Shown here: one piece after another, positions 17,781-31,723 of the stretch
How the letters are laid out: the number at the start of each line of letters is the position of its first letter
Position numbering within the stretch: the stretch's first letter is position 1
Source of the DNA: Rhodanobacter sp. C03
GTDB lineage: Bacteria > Pseudomonadota > Gammaproteobacteria > Xanthomonadales > Rhodanobacteraceae
Assembly (NCBI RefSeq): GCF_002001175.1
Contig: NZ_MUNT01000006.1
Span: forward strand, 310,001 to 374,000
Direction of reading: 5' to 3'
Length of the DNA stretch: 64,000 nucleotides
The notes under the pieces: generated by a model
Told to the model about the DNA's origin: nothing
The model's database searches: none
What the model saw: only the letters and a program-made list of their open reading frames with translations
Program-made: the position numbers and the translations under genes

Positions 17781-17839
17781 TCGACCGCGGCACGGTCGAA
17801 ATCAGCAGCCCGCGCCGGGAATTATCCTGGCGCGGGCTG
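17781..17839 (+). promoter_or_regulatory. Two hairpins between dnaK and dnaJ
   Basis: A 7-bp hairpin TCGACCG/CGGTCGA (17781-17799) and a perfect 11-bp stem CAGCCCGCGCC/GGCGCGGGCTG (17806-17816 with 17829-17839). No T run follows, so these more likely protect or attenuate the mRNA, setting dnaK above dnaJ, than end transcription fully. Confidence 0.55.
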
Positions 17840-17907
17840 TCTGCTGAATGCAGGATGCGGAACCACCGGTTCCATCCTGGGGCGTGAAGAGCAGTGTGGA
17901 TGCATGA

Positions 17908-19035
17908 ATGAGCAAGCGTGATTACTACGAAGTGCTGGGCGTCGAGCGCAGCGTCAGCGACGTCGAGCTGAAGAAATCCTTTCGCCGGCTGGCAATGAAG
18001 TTCCACCCGGATCGTTGCCCGGACGATCCGCACGCGCAGGAGAAATTCAAGGAGGCCAAGGAGGCCTACGAAGTGCTGTCCGACGCGCAGAAGCGCGCGA
18101 TGTACGACCAGCACGGCCATGCCGCGTTCGAGCATGGCATGGGCGGTCGCGGCGGCGCCGGGTTTGGCGATGTCGGTGACATCTTCGGTGACATCTTCGG
18201 CGACATCTTTGGCCGCCATGGCGGTGGTCGCGGCCGTCCGCGCCGTGGTGCCGATCTGCGCTACATCATGGAACTGGATCTGGAGGAGGCTGTGTTCGGC
18301 GTCAGCCGGCAGATCGAGGTACCGAGTCAGGTCAACTGCCATCACTGCAACGGCAGCGGCTCGGAGGACGGCAAGGTCAGCAAGTGCAAAACCTGCCACG
18401 GCCATGGCCAGGTACGCATGCAGAACGGCATCTTCTCGATTCAGCAGGCCTGCCCGCATTGCAGCGGCACCGGCCAGGCGATCGAGAAGCCGTGCAAAAA
18501 ATGCCATGGCGAGGGTCGCATCGAAGAAACCCGTACGTTGTCGGTGCAGATCCCCGAGGGCGTCGACAACGGTGACCGCATCCGCCTGACTGGGCAGGGC
18601 GAAGCTGGTCCGTCCGGTACGCCGGCGGGCGACCTGTACGTGGAAGTGCATGTGCGCGAGCACGCGATCTTCCAGCGCGAAGGCAACGATCTTTATTGCG
18701 AACTGCCGATCCGCTTCGCGCAGGCCGCACTCGGTGCCGAGCTGCCGGTGCCGACGCTGGAAGGCGAAGTGCCCATCAGCATTCCGCCCGAGACGCAGAC
18801 GGGCACCCAGTTCCGCCTGCGTGGTCGTGGCGTCAAGTCGGTGCGCAGCAGCCGTCACGGTGATCTGATCTGCCGCGTGGTGGTGGAAACGCCCGTGCGA
18901 CTGACCAAGCAGCAGCGCGAGCTGCTCGAATCGCTGGAAGCCACGTTCGACAGCAACGACGCCGGCAAGCACACACCGCGCGCGAAGGGCTGGGTCGACG
19001 GCGTCAAGCAGTTCTGGTCGAAAGTCACCGCGTGA
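17908..19035 (+). CDS. dnaJ: Chaperone protein DnaJ (Hsp40)
   Basis: 375 aa. J domain with HPD ([10 protein letters not shown]), G/F-rich linker (about residues 70-105), four CxxCxGxG zinc repeats ([32 protein letters not shown]) and two C-terminal substrate domains. It stimulates DnaK ATP hydrolysis and presents substrates. ATG at 17908 starts the standard [12 protein letters not shown]. Confidence 0.98.
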   Translation: MSKRDYYEVLGVERSVSDVELKKSFRRLAMKFHPDRCPDDPHAQEKFKEAKEAYEVLSDAQKRAMYDQHGHAAFEHGMGGRGGAGFGDVGDIFGDIFGDIFGRHGGGRGRPRRGADLRYIMELDLEEAVFGVSRQIEVPSQVNCHHCNGSGSEDGKVSKCKTCHGHGQVRMQNGIFSIQQACPHCSGTGQAIEKPCKKCHGEGRIEETRTLSVQIPEGVDNGDRIRLTGQGEAGPSGTPAGDLYVEVHVREHAIFQREGNDLYCELPIRFAQAALGAELPVPTLEGEVPISIPPETQTGTQFRLRGRGVKSVRSSRHGDLICRVVVETPVRLTKQQRELLESLEATFDSNDAGKHTPRAKGWVDGVKQFWSKVTA

Positions 19036-19092
19036 GGCCAGCAGCACACGCGGTAGCATGTGCCGATCGACGTTTCTGACTGGAGTGTGCCG

Positions 19093-19893
19093 ATGACCCG
19101 ACCTGTTCGCCTCGCCATCAGTGGCGCCTCCGGCCGCATGGGCTGCGCGTTGCTGGGCCTGCTCGGCGATGACGCGCGCTTCGAGCTGGTGCATGCGGTA
19201 GTGGCGCCGGGTTCGGCCCACGCAGGCCAACCGGTGGCTGCCGATGACGTGGAATCATTGCGTTACGCGGATGACTGGACGCAGGCACCGGCGCTCGATG
19301 TCGTCATCGACTTCAGCGGGCCGGCTGGCTTGGCCTTGGCACTCGATCATTGCCTGGCACATGGCACGGCACTGGTGAGCGGCACCACCGGCATCGACGT
19401 GGTACTGGAAGCGCAGCTTGCCGACGCCGGCAAGAGCGTCGCGATCCTGCGTGCGGCCAATTTCAGTCTCGGCGTCGCCGTACTGACGCGGTTGTTGCGT
19501 GAAGCTGCTGCGTCATTACCGGGCTGGGATCTGGAAATCGTCGAGGCGCATCATGGTCGCAAGCAGGATGCACCGTCCGGTACGGCGCTGGCGCTTGGCC
19601 ATGCTGCTGCCGCGGCCCGTCACACCACGCTGGAGGCGGCGGCGGTGTACAGCCGCGAAGGCCAGACGGGTGGACGCGTGGATGGCAGCATCGGTTTCGC
19701 CGTAGTGCGTGGCGGCGATATTGTCGGCGAGCACACCGCGATGCTGATCGGGCAGGGCGAACGGCTGGAGCTGGCTCATCGCGCCACCGATCGTTCGATT
19801 TTTGCGCGAGGGGCCTTGCATGCAGCGCACTGGCTGGCTGGCCGTGAGCCCGGGCAGTGGCAACTTGAAGACGTGATCGCCGCACCACACTGA
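19093..19893 (+). CDS. dapB: 4-hydroxy-tetrahydrodipicolinate reductase
   Basis: 266 aa. DapB reduces HTPA to tetrahydrodipicolinate in lysine and peptidoglycan-precursor synthesis. The Rossmann motif GASGRMG and the signature EAHHGRKQDAPSGTAL with catalytic His and Lys are present. TGGAG lies 7 nt before the ATG at 19093. It follows dnaJ as in Xanthomonas. Confidence 0.97.
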   Translation: MTRPVRLAISGASGRMGCALLGLLGDDARFELVHAVVAPGSAHAGQPVAADDVESLRYADDWTQAPALDVVIDFSGPAGLALALDHCLAHGTALVSGTTGIDVVLEAQLADAGKSVAILRAANFSLGVAVLTRLLREAAASLPGWDLEIVEAHHGRKQDAPSGTALALGHAAAAARHTTLEAAAVYSREGQTGGRVDGSIGFAVVRGGDIVGEHTAMLIGQGERLELAHRATDRSIFARGALHAAHWLAGREPGQWQLEDVIAAPH

Positions 19894-19953
19894 GTCGCTG
19901 TCGGCCGGCCTTGGCTTGTATCGCATCGCCGTGGCCGGTAGCATCCGCTCGTT

Positions 19954-20096
19954 GTCATTGGGGAGTAGCCAGCCTCGTCCCCAGAGGCGTTCGCATCAAC
20001 ACACTTGCTCGTCGGTCGTTTCCGACGTCATGGTGCGAACAGCAGCCGCCACCATCAGGTAGCGGTCCTGCCCGGCGAGACCTTTGGCCATCGACA
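19954..20096 (+). ncRNA. yybP-ykoY-type riboswitch (manganese-sensing)
   Basis: The two conserved loops of this class are visible: the GGGGAGTAGCC element at 19960-19970 and GGCGAGACCTTTGGCC at 20074-20089. They are enclosed by an imperfect P1 pairing TGTCATTGG (from 19954) with CCATCGACA (to 20096), with a TCAACACACTTGCTCGT segment typical of the class between. Members bind Mn2+ and control Mn2+ or other cation exporters. The gene directly downstream is a cation exchanger, which fits. Confidence 0.85.
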
Positions 20097-20105
20097 TGCT
20101 TACCC

Positions 20106-20155
20106 GACCGGGCGAGCGGTGTCGTTGAGCCATCGGTTATTCCGCTCGCCCGGTC
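20106..20155 (+). promoter_or_regulatory. Long hairpin between riboswitch and start codon (expression platform)
   Basis: GACCGGGCGAGCGG (20106-20119) pairs perfectly over 14 bp with CCGCTCGCCCGGTC (20142-20155), ending 11 nt before the ATG. There is no T run, so control of ribosome access is likelier than termination. Confidence 0.7.
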
Positions 20156-20166
20156 CAGGTCATCCC

Positions 20167-21174
20167 ATGTTGCTTACCCTGTGTCTGTTTCTAGGCTCGG
20201 CCGGCGCGATCTATCTCGCCTGCGAATACTTCGTCAACGGCGTCGAATGGTTCGGGCAGAAGCTCAAGCTGAGCGCGACGGCGACCGGTACGGTGCTGGC
20301 GGCGTTCGGCACGGCGTTGCCGGAAAGCGCGGTGACTTTCGTCGCGGTGATGTTCGGCAAGACACCGGAGGCGCGCGATATCGGCGTGGGTGCGGCGATG
20401 GGTGGTCCGCTGGTATTGGCCACGATTGCCTATGCGGTGGTCGGTGTGGCGATGTGGAGCAATCGCCATCGACTGCAGCGGGCTGACCGGATCATCCGGG
20501 TCGACCATCGGCGATTGGCGCGCGATCAATCGTGGTTCCTGGCGATCTTTGTGGTCAAGGTCGGCCTGGGGCTCGTCGTGTTTGCGTTCAAGCCGCTGCT
20601 CGGTATCCTGTTTCTGGTCGCCTATGCCATGTACGTGTGGCGCGAAATGCGCAGCGACGACAGTGCCCCGGAAGACGAGACGCTCGAGCCGCTGAAGTTT
20701 CGCCCGAGCCAGGTCGATCCGGCCTTGCGCTGGGTGGTGATGCAGACGGTAGCGGCGCTGGTGGTGATTGCAGCCGCGTCGCGGGTATTCGTCGGCCAGC
20801 TCGAAGCCATCGGTGTCGCACTTTCATTGCCGCCGCATCTGGTCGCGCTGGTCTTGAGTCCGGTGGCGACCGAGTTGCCGGAAACCGTCAATGCGCTGAT
20901 CTGGGTACGTCAGGGCAAGGAGCGCCTGGCGCTGGCGAACATCTCCGGAGCGATGATGATCCAGGCCACCATTCCCAGTTCGCTGGCGATCTTCGCCACG
21001 CCATGGTTGTTCGACATGCCGCTGATCGTGGCAGGTGTGCTGACTGCCATCGCGATCGTGTATCTGTGGTGGCTGTTCCGCCGTGGCCGCGTCGATGCGC
21101 GCTGGCTGTTGCCGGTGGGCTTGCTGTACGGTGTGTTTGCCGCGTTCGTGGCGTGGCACTTTGCCGTCGGCTGA
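20167..21174 (+). CDS. CaCA-family cation exchanger (YrbG-like sodium/calcium antiporter family)
   Basis: 335 aa, ten or so membrane segments in two inverted halves. The alpha-repeat signatures are visible: AAFGTALPESAVTFVA in the first half and VALVLSPVATELPETVNALIW in the second, each with the conserved acidic and small residues that bind the cation. A manganese-type riboswitch upstream suggests Mn2+ (or Ca2+/Mn2+) efflux. The frame stays open upstream to 20005, but that part is the riboswitch, so ATG 20167 is the start. Confidence 0.9.
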   Translation: MLLTLCLFLGSAGAIYLACEYFVNGVEWFGQKLKLSATATGTVLAAFGTALPESAVTFVAVMFGKTPEARDIGVGAAMGGPLVLATIAYAVVGVAMWSNRHRLQRADRIIRVDHRRLARDQSWFLAIFVVKVGLGLVVFAFKPLLGILFLVAYAMYVWREMRSDDSAPEDETLEPLKFRPSQVDPALRWVVMQTVAALVVIAAASRVFVGQLEAIGVALSLPPHLVALVLSPVATELPETVNALIWVRQGKERLALANISGAMMIQATIPSSLAIFATPWLFDMPLIVAGVLTAIAIVYLWWLFRRGRVDARWLLPVGLLYGVFAAFVAWHFAVG

Positions 21175-21188
21175 GCGATGGAGCCGGT

Positions 21189-21884
21189 TCAATCGCGATG
21201 TGATGCGTTGCGGTCGCGCCCGGCGCCCAGTTTGGTATCGAGACTGCCGAACAGTTTCTTGAACGCCCGCGAAAATTTGCCGCGCTTCGTCTTGCGCAGT
21301 TTTTCCTCCTCGCTGGTGAGCCACGCCACCTGGATCACCCGGCGTTCGCCTTCATAGGGCAGGTGGCCGTGGAAAGAGTTTTCGCAACGTTTGAACACCG
21401 CGAATTCGCCGTAGAGCGGAATCAGTTCCGGTGCCACGATGTTGTCGATATTGTCGATCTCGTGCAGGAAGCGCAGGCAACCGTCGCTGGTATCCGGCCA
21501 TTGCGCATTCAGATAGATCAGCGCCGTGGCTATCTTGGACTTGCTGTCGGTATGGATGGTGCCGTGACGTTTGTTGAGCAGGCGGCACAAGGTCACCAGG
21601 GTCGGGTACTGACCAAGATTGTCGATGCCCAGCCGCTGGCCGACTGCACTGGCGAATGCCGGTGAAGTCATCGCATCGACCAGCGCATTGACCGCCGGGC
21701 CGCAGTCGCTCGGGTCATAGGGGAAGAAGCCGGCGCTGCTGTACCGCGGAAAGTCCCGATCCAGGTCACCACGCGCTTCGTCCGGCAACTGGCCATGGGC
21801 CACCATGAACGGGAAGGGCTGCTGGTGCACCGTGGTATCCGGACGATCGAGTCGGGCGGGATCGAGCAGAACGGCGACGCTCAT
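21189..21884 (-). CDS. 2-oxoglutarate/Fe(II)-dependent oxygenase (prolyl-hydroxylase-like)
   Basis: 231 aa. The double-stranded beta-helix metal triad is visible as H111-x-D113 (TIHTDSKSKIA) and H172 (NSFHGH), with the 2-oxoglutarate Arg at R181 or R182 (ERRVIQVAW). The C-terminus is basic. Substrate unknown; relatives hydroxylate prolines or act on surface-polymer pathways. It is convergent with the cation exchanger, leaving 14 nt. The 213-nt gap to carA shows no other gene. Confidence 0.8.
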   Translation of the reverse strand: MSVAVLLDPARLDRPDTTVHQQPFPFMVAHGQLPDEARGDLDRDFPRYSSAGFFPYDPSDCGPAVNALVDAMTSPAFASAVGQRLGIDNLGQYPTLVTLCRLLNKRHGTIHTDSKSKIATALIYLNAQWPDTSDGCLRFLHEIDNIDNIVAPELIPLYGEFAVFKRCENSFHGHLPYEGERRVIQVAWLTSEEEKLRKTKRGKFSRAFKKLFGSLDTKLGAGRDRNASHRD

Positions 21885-22097
21885 GGGGCATTCAACTCCA
21901 TTGAAATGTTGCCAAGTGTAGCGCTGACCGAACGGCGGCGACCGGCACAGAAACGCACAATTCAGGCTACGTAAGGTGGACAGAAACGCCGCCGCCGCCT
22001 ATCATTTCCAGCCGCCCTGACCCTTTCCTCCCCAAGCGCCACAAGCCAGCAATCATGCGGCTTGCGGACTTCGCTGCATCCAAAAGGCGGTTACCGT

Positions 22098-23225
22098 ATG
22101 CCTCATCCCGCTCTGCTCGCCCTTGAAGACGGCAGCGTGTTTCATGGTCATGCCGTGGGCGCGACCGGCGAAACCGTTGGCGAGGTGGTGTTCAACACCG
22201 CGATGACCGGCTACCAGGAGATCCTCACCGATCCCTCGTACTCGCGTCAGATCGTCACGCTGACCTATCCACATATCGGCAATACCGGCGTCAACGCCGA
22301 GGATGTCGAATCCACGGCCGTGCATGCCGCCGGGCTGATCGTGCGCGACGTGCCGCGCCGGGCCAGTAACTGGCGCAGCAACGAAAGCCTGCCGGATTAC
22401 CTGCAGCGCCATGGCACCGTCGCGATCGCCGGCATCGATACCCGCCGGCTGACCCGCATCCTGCGCGACAAGGGCGCGCTGGCCGGTTGCATCATGGCCG
22501 GCGAGCAGGTCGACGCCGACGTGGCACTGGCGAGGGCGCGTGCGTTCCCCGGTTTGAACGGGATGGACTTGGCCAAGGTGGTCAGTACTGCCAAGTCGTA
22601 TGTCTGGAACCAGGGTGTGTATGACCTGGACCGCACCGCATTCAATCAGCCGGCGGCGCGCTTCAAGGTAGTCGCCTATGACTTCGGCACCAAGCTCAAC
22701 ATCCTGCGGCTGCTGGCTGAGCAGGGCTGCGAGGTCACCGTGGTGCCGGCGCAGACGCCTGCCGCCGAGGTGCTGGCGATGAAGCCGGATGGAGTGTTTC
22801 TGTCCAATGGTCCGGGTGATCCGGCGGCCTGCGATTATGCGATTACCGCCACCCGCGAACTGCTCGACGCGAAGATCCCGCTATTCGGCATCTGCCTCGG
22901 TCATCAGTTGATGGGGCTGGCGGTGGGTGCGAAGACGCTGAAGATGAAGTTCGGCCATCACGGCGCGAACCATCCAGTGAAGGATCACGATGACGGCCGC
23001 GTACTGATCACTTCGCAGAACCATGGCTTTGCGGTCGACCCAGCCACGCTGCCGGCGAATGTGCGGGTCACCCACAGCTCGCTGTTCGATGGCTCGCTGC
23101 AGGGCTTCGCGCTGACCGACCGACCGGCGTTCTGCTTCCAGGGTCATCCGGAAGCGAGCCCCGGTCCGCTCGACATCGGCTACCTGTTCAAACGTTTCGC
23201 CGCACTCATGCAGGAGGCCCGCTGA
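22098..23225 (+). CDS. carA: Carbamoyl-phosphate synthase small (glutaminase) subunit
   Basis: 375 aa. CarA releases ammonia from glutamine for CarB. N-terminal CPSase domain, then a class I amidotransferase with nucleophile Cys in [15 protein letters not shown] and His/Glu in [19 protein letters not shown] precedes the ATG at 22098. One base separates its stop from the carB start. Confidence 0.98.
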   Translation: MPHPALLALEDGSVFHGHAVGATGETVGEVVFNTAMTGYQEILTDPSYSRQIVTLTYPHIGNTGVNAEDVESTAVHAAGLIVRDVPRRASNWRSNESLPDYLQRHGTVAIAGIDTRRLTRILRDKGALAGCIMAGEQVDADVALARARAFPGLNGMDLAKVVSTAKSYVWNQGVYDLDRTAFNQPAARFKVVAYDFGTKLNILRLLAEQGCEVTVVPAQTPAAEVLAMKPDGVFLSNGPGDPAACDYAITATRELLDAKIPLFGICLGHQLMGLAVGAKTLKMKFGHHGANHPVKDHDDGRVLITSQNHGFAVDPATLPANVRVTHSSLFDGSLQGFALTDRPAFCFQGHPEASPGPLDIGYLFKRFAALMQEAR

Positions 23226-23226
23226 G

Positions 23227-26450
<3,224 letters not shown>

Positions 26451-26454
<4 letters not shown>

Positions 26455-26927
26455 GTCGTGCACCTATAACCAAAGCGGGTTCGGAGCGTTTGCGCGCCGA
26501 ACTTGAGCGGCTGAAGTCGGTTGACCGCCCGCGCATCATCGCGGCGATTGCCGAGGCGCGCGCGCACGGCGATCTGAAGGAAAACGCCGAGTATCACGCG
26601 GCGCGCGAGCAGCAGAGTTTCACCGAGGGCCGTATTGGCCAGCTCGAGGCTCTGCTGTCGACGGCGGAAGTGATCGATGTCACCCAGCTCAATCCCGGCA
26701 ATCGCGTGGTGTTCGGTGCCATTGTCGATCTGGAAGACGAGGACAGCGGGACGGCGGTGACCTACCAGATCGTTGGCGATCTGGAGGCGGACATCAAGCA
26801 GCGCTTGATTGCTGTGTCTTCACCGATTGCACGCGCGCTGATCGGCAAGAGTGCCGGTGACAGTTTCGAGTTCACTGCACCGAATGGCGTCAAGCATTAC
26901 GAGATCGTCGACGTCCGCTACGAGTAA
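26451..26927 (+). CDS. greA: Transcription elongation factor GreA
   Basis: 158 aa. GreA stimulates RNA cleavage by backtracked polymerase. N-terminal coiled coil with the tip acidic residues in [13 protein letters not shown], then an FKBP-like C-terminal domain ([21 protein letters not shown]). Its ATG overlaps the carB stop (ATGA). Confidence 0.98.
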
Positions 26928-26971
26928 CCGCAGTGCCGGTGCCCGGTGGTCATCGCCACCGGAGCGCCCAC

Positions 26972-26998
26972 AAAAAAGGCCGCTTGCGCGGCCTTTTT
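26972..26998 (+). terminator. Rho-independent terminator of carAB-greA
   Basis: AAAAAAGGCCGC, TTGC loop, GCGGCC and a five-T run. The A run makes it usable by rpmJ on the other strand too. Confidence 0.9.
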
Positions 26999-27019
26999 CA
27001 TGACATCGTTACGCCAAAC

Positions 27020-27145
27020 TCAGCGCTGACGAGCCTTGAAACGGGGATTGCTCTTGCAGATCACGAACACCTTGCCGCGACGACGCACAATCTTGCAATC
27101 GCGGTGCCGCGCCTTGGCGGACTTCAAAGAGTTAAGCACCTTCAC
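27020..27145 (-). CDS. rpmJ: 50S ribosomal protein L36, type B (YkgO-like)
   Basis: 41 aa starting at a GTG (27145) with AGGAG 6 nt upstream. The sequence begins [17 protein letters not shown], then [18 protein letters not shown], the L36 pattern. It has only two cysteines (17 and 30), not the full zinc-binding set, as in the zinc-independent paralog. It is too short for ordinary gene-length cut-offs. In this order it is often the only L36. Confidence 0.93.
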   Translation of the reverse strand: MKVLNSLKSAKARHRDCKIVRRRGKVFVICKSNPRFKARQR

Positions 27146-27206
27146 GGCCAGCTCCTGACACTAAACGAGAAATTAAGCAGGCAATTGTAACGACTTGAAT
27201 GGCTTA

Positions 27207-28118
27207 TCACAAGCCTGATGCAGCCGCGGACTCGGCGACCGTGGAAAGGAACTGCAGCAGGGCCGGCGAGTGATCGTCGCTGCGGCTGGCCACCGCCAGC
27301 AGCAGGTAGGCATCGGCATCCTCCAGTGGGACGTAACTGACACCGGCAAGGCGCACGGCACGCATGCTGGCCGGTACCAGCGCCAGCCCCAGTCCAGCGG
27401 CGACCAAGGCCAACAAGCCATTGATCTGCTGCGCATGCTGGACGATCGACGGCTGGAAGCCGGCCTTGGCCGCCAGTTTCACCAAACGATCGTATAGCGT
27501 GGCTGCCAGTTCACGTGGCTGCGAGACAAAGGCATCGGCCGCCACCTCGGCGAGGCGCAGGCTGCTGCGGCCGGACAAGAGGTGGCCGGAGGGCAGGGCG
27601 AGCAGCAGGGGTTCGCGATCAATCACACTCAGACGCAGGCTGCGTGCGTCCTGTGCATGAATCGGCTCATCACGGACGAAGCCGACGTCAATCTGCCCAG
27701 CAAGCAGCGCGGCGAACTGAGGCTCGGTATACATCTCGCTGAGGTGCATGCGCACATTGGGCGCGATCTGGCCGTGGCGCAACAGGGCTTGCGGCAGGGC
27801 TGGATGAAACGAGACCGAGACCGTGTAGGCCAGCCGCAACTGGCCGCTGTAGCCGGCGGCGGCGGCCACCACGTGGCTGCGGGCCTCGTCGGCCTTGGCC
27901 AGGATCTGCCGGGCCTCTTCCAGAAAGATGCGGCCTGGCTCGGTCAGCGCCACGTTGCGCTTGTTGCGCTCCAGCAGGCGCACGCCCAAGTCCTGTTCCA
28001 GTGATTGGATCTGCTGGGACAGCGGCGGCTGCGACAGGTGCAGGCGAATCGCTGCACGGGTAAAACTCAGCTCCTCGGCGACGGCGACGAAGTAGCGCAA
28101 CTGGCGAAAATCAAACAT
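27207..28118 (-). CDS. LysR-family transcriptional regulator
   Basis: 303 aa. N-terminal winged helix (FVAVAEELSFTRAAIRLHLS, then QPPLSQQIQSLEQDLG) and a periplasmic-binding-protein-like effector domain (about 90-300). The BenM/CatR branch is suggested by the N-terminal sequence. Its natural ligand is unknown. It lies downstream of fadH on the same strand, with a 253-nt AT-rich gap holding its own promoter region, so it may control fadH or fatty-acid-related genes. Confidence 0.9.
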   Translation of the reverse strand: MFDFRQLRYFVAVAEELSFTRAAIRLHLSQPPLSQQIQSLEQDLGVRLLERNKRNVALTEPGRIFLEEARQILAKADEARSHVVAAAAGYSGQLRLAYTVSVSFHPALPQALLRHGQIAPNVRMHLSEMYTEPQFAALLAGQIDVGFVRDEPIHAQDARSLRLSVIDREPLLLALPSGHLLSGRSSLRLAEVAADAFVSQPRELAATLYDRLVKLAAKAGFQPSIVQHAQQINGLLALVAAGLGLALVPASMRAVRLAGVSYVPLEDADAYLLLAVASRSDDHSPALLQFLSTVAESAAASGL

Positions 28119-28371
28119 ATAGTGAAATCGAATAAATAAGGCACTAAATATATATTTGATACTTTATCGTGTCGATCATAAACTCTCTCCCGTCCCGCCA
28201 CTTCCCCTCCCCCTAGTGGCGGCGGCCCTCGCCCCGCAGCGACGCTAAATACGATATCTGGTTCAACTCCCCCCCTGAGCCCATATCGATGCGTCTTCCT
28301 GCGGGGCGCTTTCTTTTGTGTTTCCAACGCCGCCGTCGTCCAGGCGGCGTTGGCGTATCTGGCTTGTGGAA
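28119..28371 (-). promoter_or_regulatory. AT-rich regulatory region of the LysR gene
   Basis: Unusually AT-rich for this window. It holds a GATAAAGTATC palindrome (28158-28168) and a TAGTG/CACTA inverted repeat (28120-28124, 28142-28146), either of which could be a LysR-type operator. A 9-bp AACGCCGCC/GGCGGCGTT hairpin (28326-28351) after fadH may act as its terminator. Confidence 0.45.
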
Positions 28372-30405
<2,034 letters not shown>

Positions 30406-30489
30406 TCAAACGATCGTATGAATGTGCCGGTGTTGGGCATAGGAAAGCAAGCGCGGTGTACGCGCCGCAGCAAACTCAGGCCGGAAAGC

Positions 30490-30747
30490 TCACGCCAGCA
30501 GCTGATGCACCAGCGCGATGTAACGGCGCATGGCTTCCTCTTCGGGCACGCCGTTCAATTGTGCCCATGCCTCGTGTTTGGCGGTGCCGACAAAGTCGAA
30601 GAAGCCTGGCTGGGTTCGACGCAGATCACCCTCCGAGCCTTGTTTGTACAGGGCATACAGCTTCAGCAAGGTGTCGTTGTCGGGGCGCAAACCCAATTGC
30701 TGGATGTCCTCGGCGGCTTGTTCGAACTCGCGGCGAAGATCGGTCAT
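30490..30747 (-). CDS. Acyl-CoA-binding protein
   Basis: 85 aa, a four-helix ACBP that carries long-chain acyl-CoA in the cytosol. The signature LLKLYALYKQGSEGD and the KHEAWAQLNGVPEEEAMRRY helix are present. ATG at 30747. It lies 99 nt upstream of fadH on the same strand, which fits fatty-acid breakdown. Confidence 0.93.
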   Translation of the reverse strand: MTDLRREFEQAAEDIQQLGLRPDNDTLLKLYALYKQGSEGDLRRTQPGFFDFVGTAKHEAWAQLNGVPEEEAMRRYIALVHQLLA

Positions 30748-30856
30748 AAGGCGGATTGGGCTGACTTGAGTGCAAGGAGACCGGCTAGATAACACGCGTT
30801 CCCAGTGGGGTCAACGCGTTAAACTTCCGCTTTCGACCGCCCAGCCAGGAATCATC

Positions 30857-31537
30857 ATGAGCCATGCCCCGTCTGTACCCGTACTTACCATCGACGGGCC
30901 GTCGGGATCGGGCAAGGGCACCATCAGCGCCCTGGTGGCCGAGCATCTGGGCTGGCGGCTGCTGGATTCCGGGGCGCTGTACCGGGCGGTGGGTTATGCC
31001 GCCGGCATGGCGGGGCTGGATCTGTCCGACGTGGAGGCGGTGACCCGTTGCGCCCACGGCACGAAGATCCAGTTTCGCGCGGCCACCGACGGTGGGGCGA
31101 CCCGGGTGGTGGTCAACGGTCACGATGCCACCGACGAGCTGCGCACCGAAACCGCCGGGGCGGCGGCCTCGGCGATTGCCTCGATGCCGTCGGTGCGGGA
31201 GGCCTTGGTGGCGCTGCAGCTGGGCTTCCGCAAGTCGCCCGGGCTAGTCGCTGACGGGCGGGACATGGGGACGGTGATCTTCCCGGACGCCGCGTTCAAG
31301 GTGTTCCTTACCGCGAGCGCCGCCGAACGCGCGAAAAGACGCTATAAGCAGTTGAAGGAAAAGGGACTCAGCGTTACACTTGGCGGCCTTCAACGCGAAA
31401 TTGAAGCGCGTGACAGCCGCGATGCATCGCGCGCGGTCGCGCCGCTCAAGCCTGCCGAGGATGCCTTGCTGGTGGATACCACCGGGATGGGCATCGACGA
31501 GGTCGTCGCGAAAGTACTTGCCGTCGTGCAGCCATAG
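30857..31537 (+). CDS. cmk: Cytidylate kinase
   Basis: 226 aa. Phosphorylates CMP and dCMP. P-loop [11 protein letters not shown] at the N-terminus, [10 protein letters not shown] substrate segment, and [15 protein letters not shown]. It precedes rpsA as in most gammaproteobacteria. ATG at 30857 behind CCAGGA. Confidence 0.97.
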   Translation: MSHAPSVPVLTIDGPSGSGKGTISALVAEHLGWRLLDSGALYRAVGYAAGMAGLDLSDVEAVTRCAHGTKIQFRAATDGGATRVVVNGHDATDELRTETAGAAASAIASMPSVREALVALQLGFRKSPGLVADGRDMGTVIFPDAAFKVFLTASAAERAKRRYKQLKEKGLSVTLGGLQREIEARDSRDASRAVAPLKPAEDALLVDTTGMGIDEVVAKVLAVVQP

Positions 31538-31723
31538 ATCACAAGGATCCGGTTGCGCGGCGGTTTCTGCGCTCCTGCTGCGGCAGGGGATTTTGACCCA
31601 CGGTGACGACGGTCGGTTCCGAGGAACCACCTGAAGACACCCCCAACCGGTGGACCGGAAAGTTCGTGCGCAACACGTCGACAAGCGCAACGTACAACGG
31701 TCTTTTCCCACTATGGAATCAAC
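31538..31723 (+). promoter_or_regulatory. rpsA leader region
   Basis: 186 nt with small hairpins (for example GGTTCC GA GGAACC) and no strong Shine-Dalgarno directly before the rpsA ATG. In gammaproteobacteria the S1 leader is folded and self-regulated, so a similar device is possible. Confidence 0.35.

Noticed and set aside
20005-20166. Upstream extension of the cation exchanger
   Set aside because: This stretch is the conserved riboswitch and its hairpin, not protein-coding.
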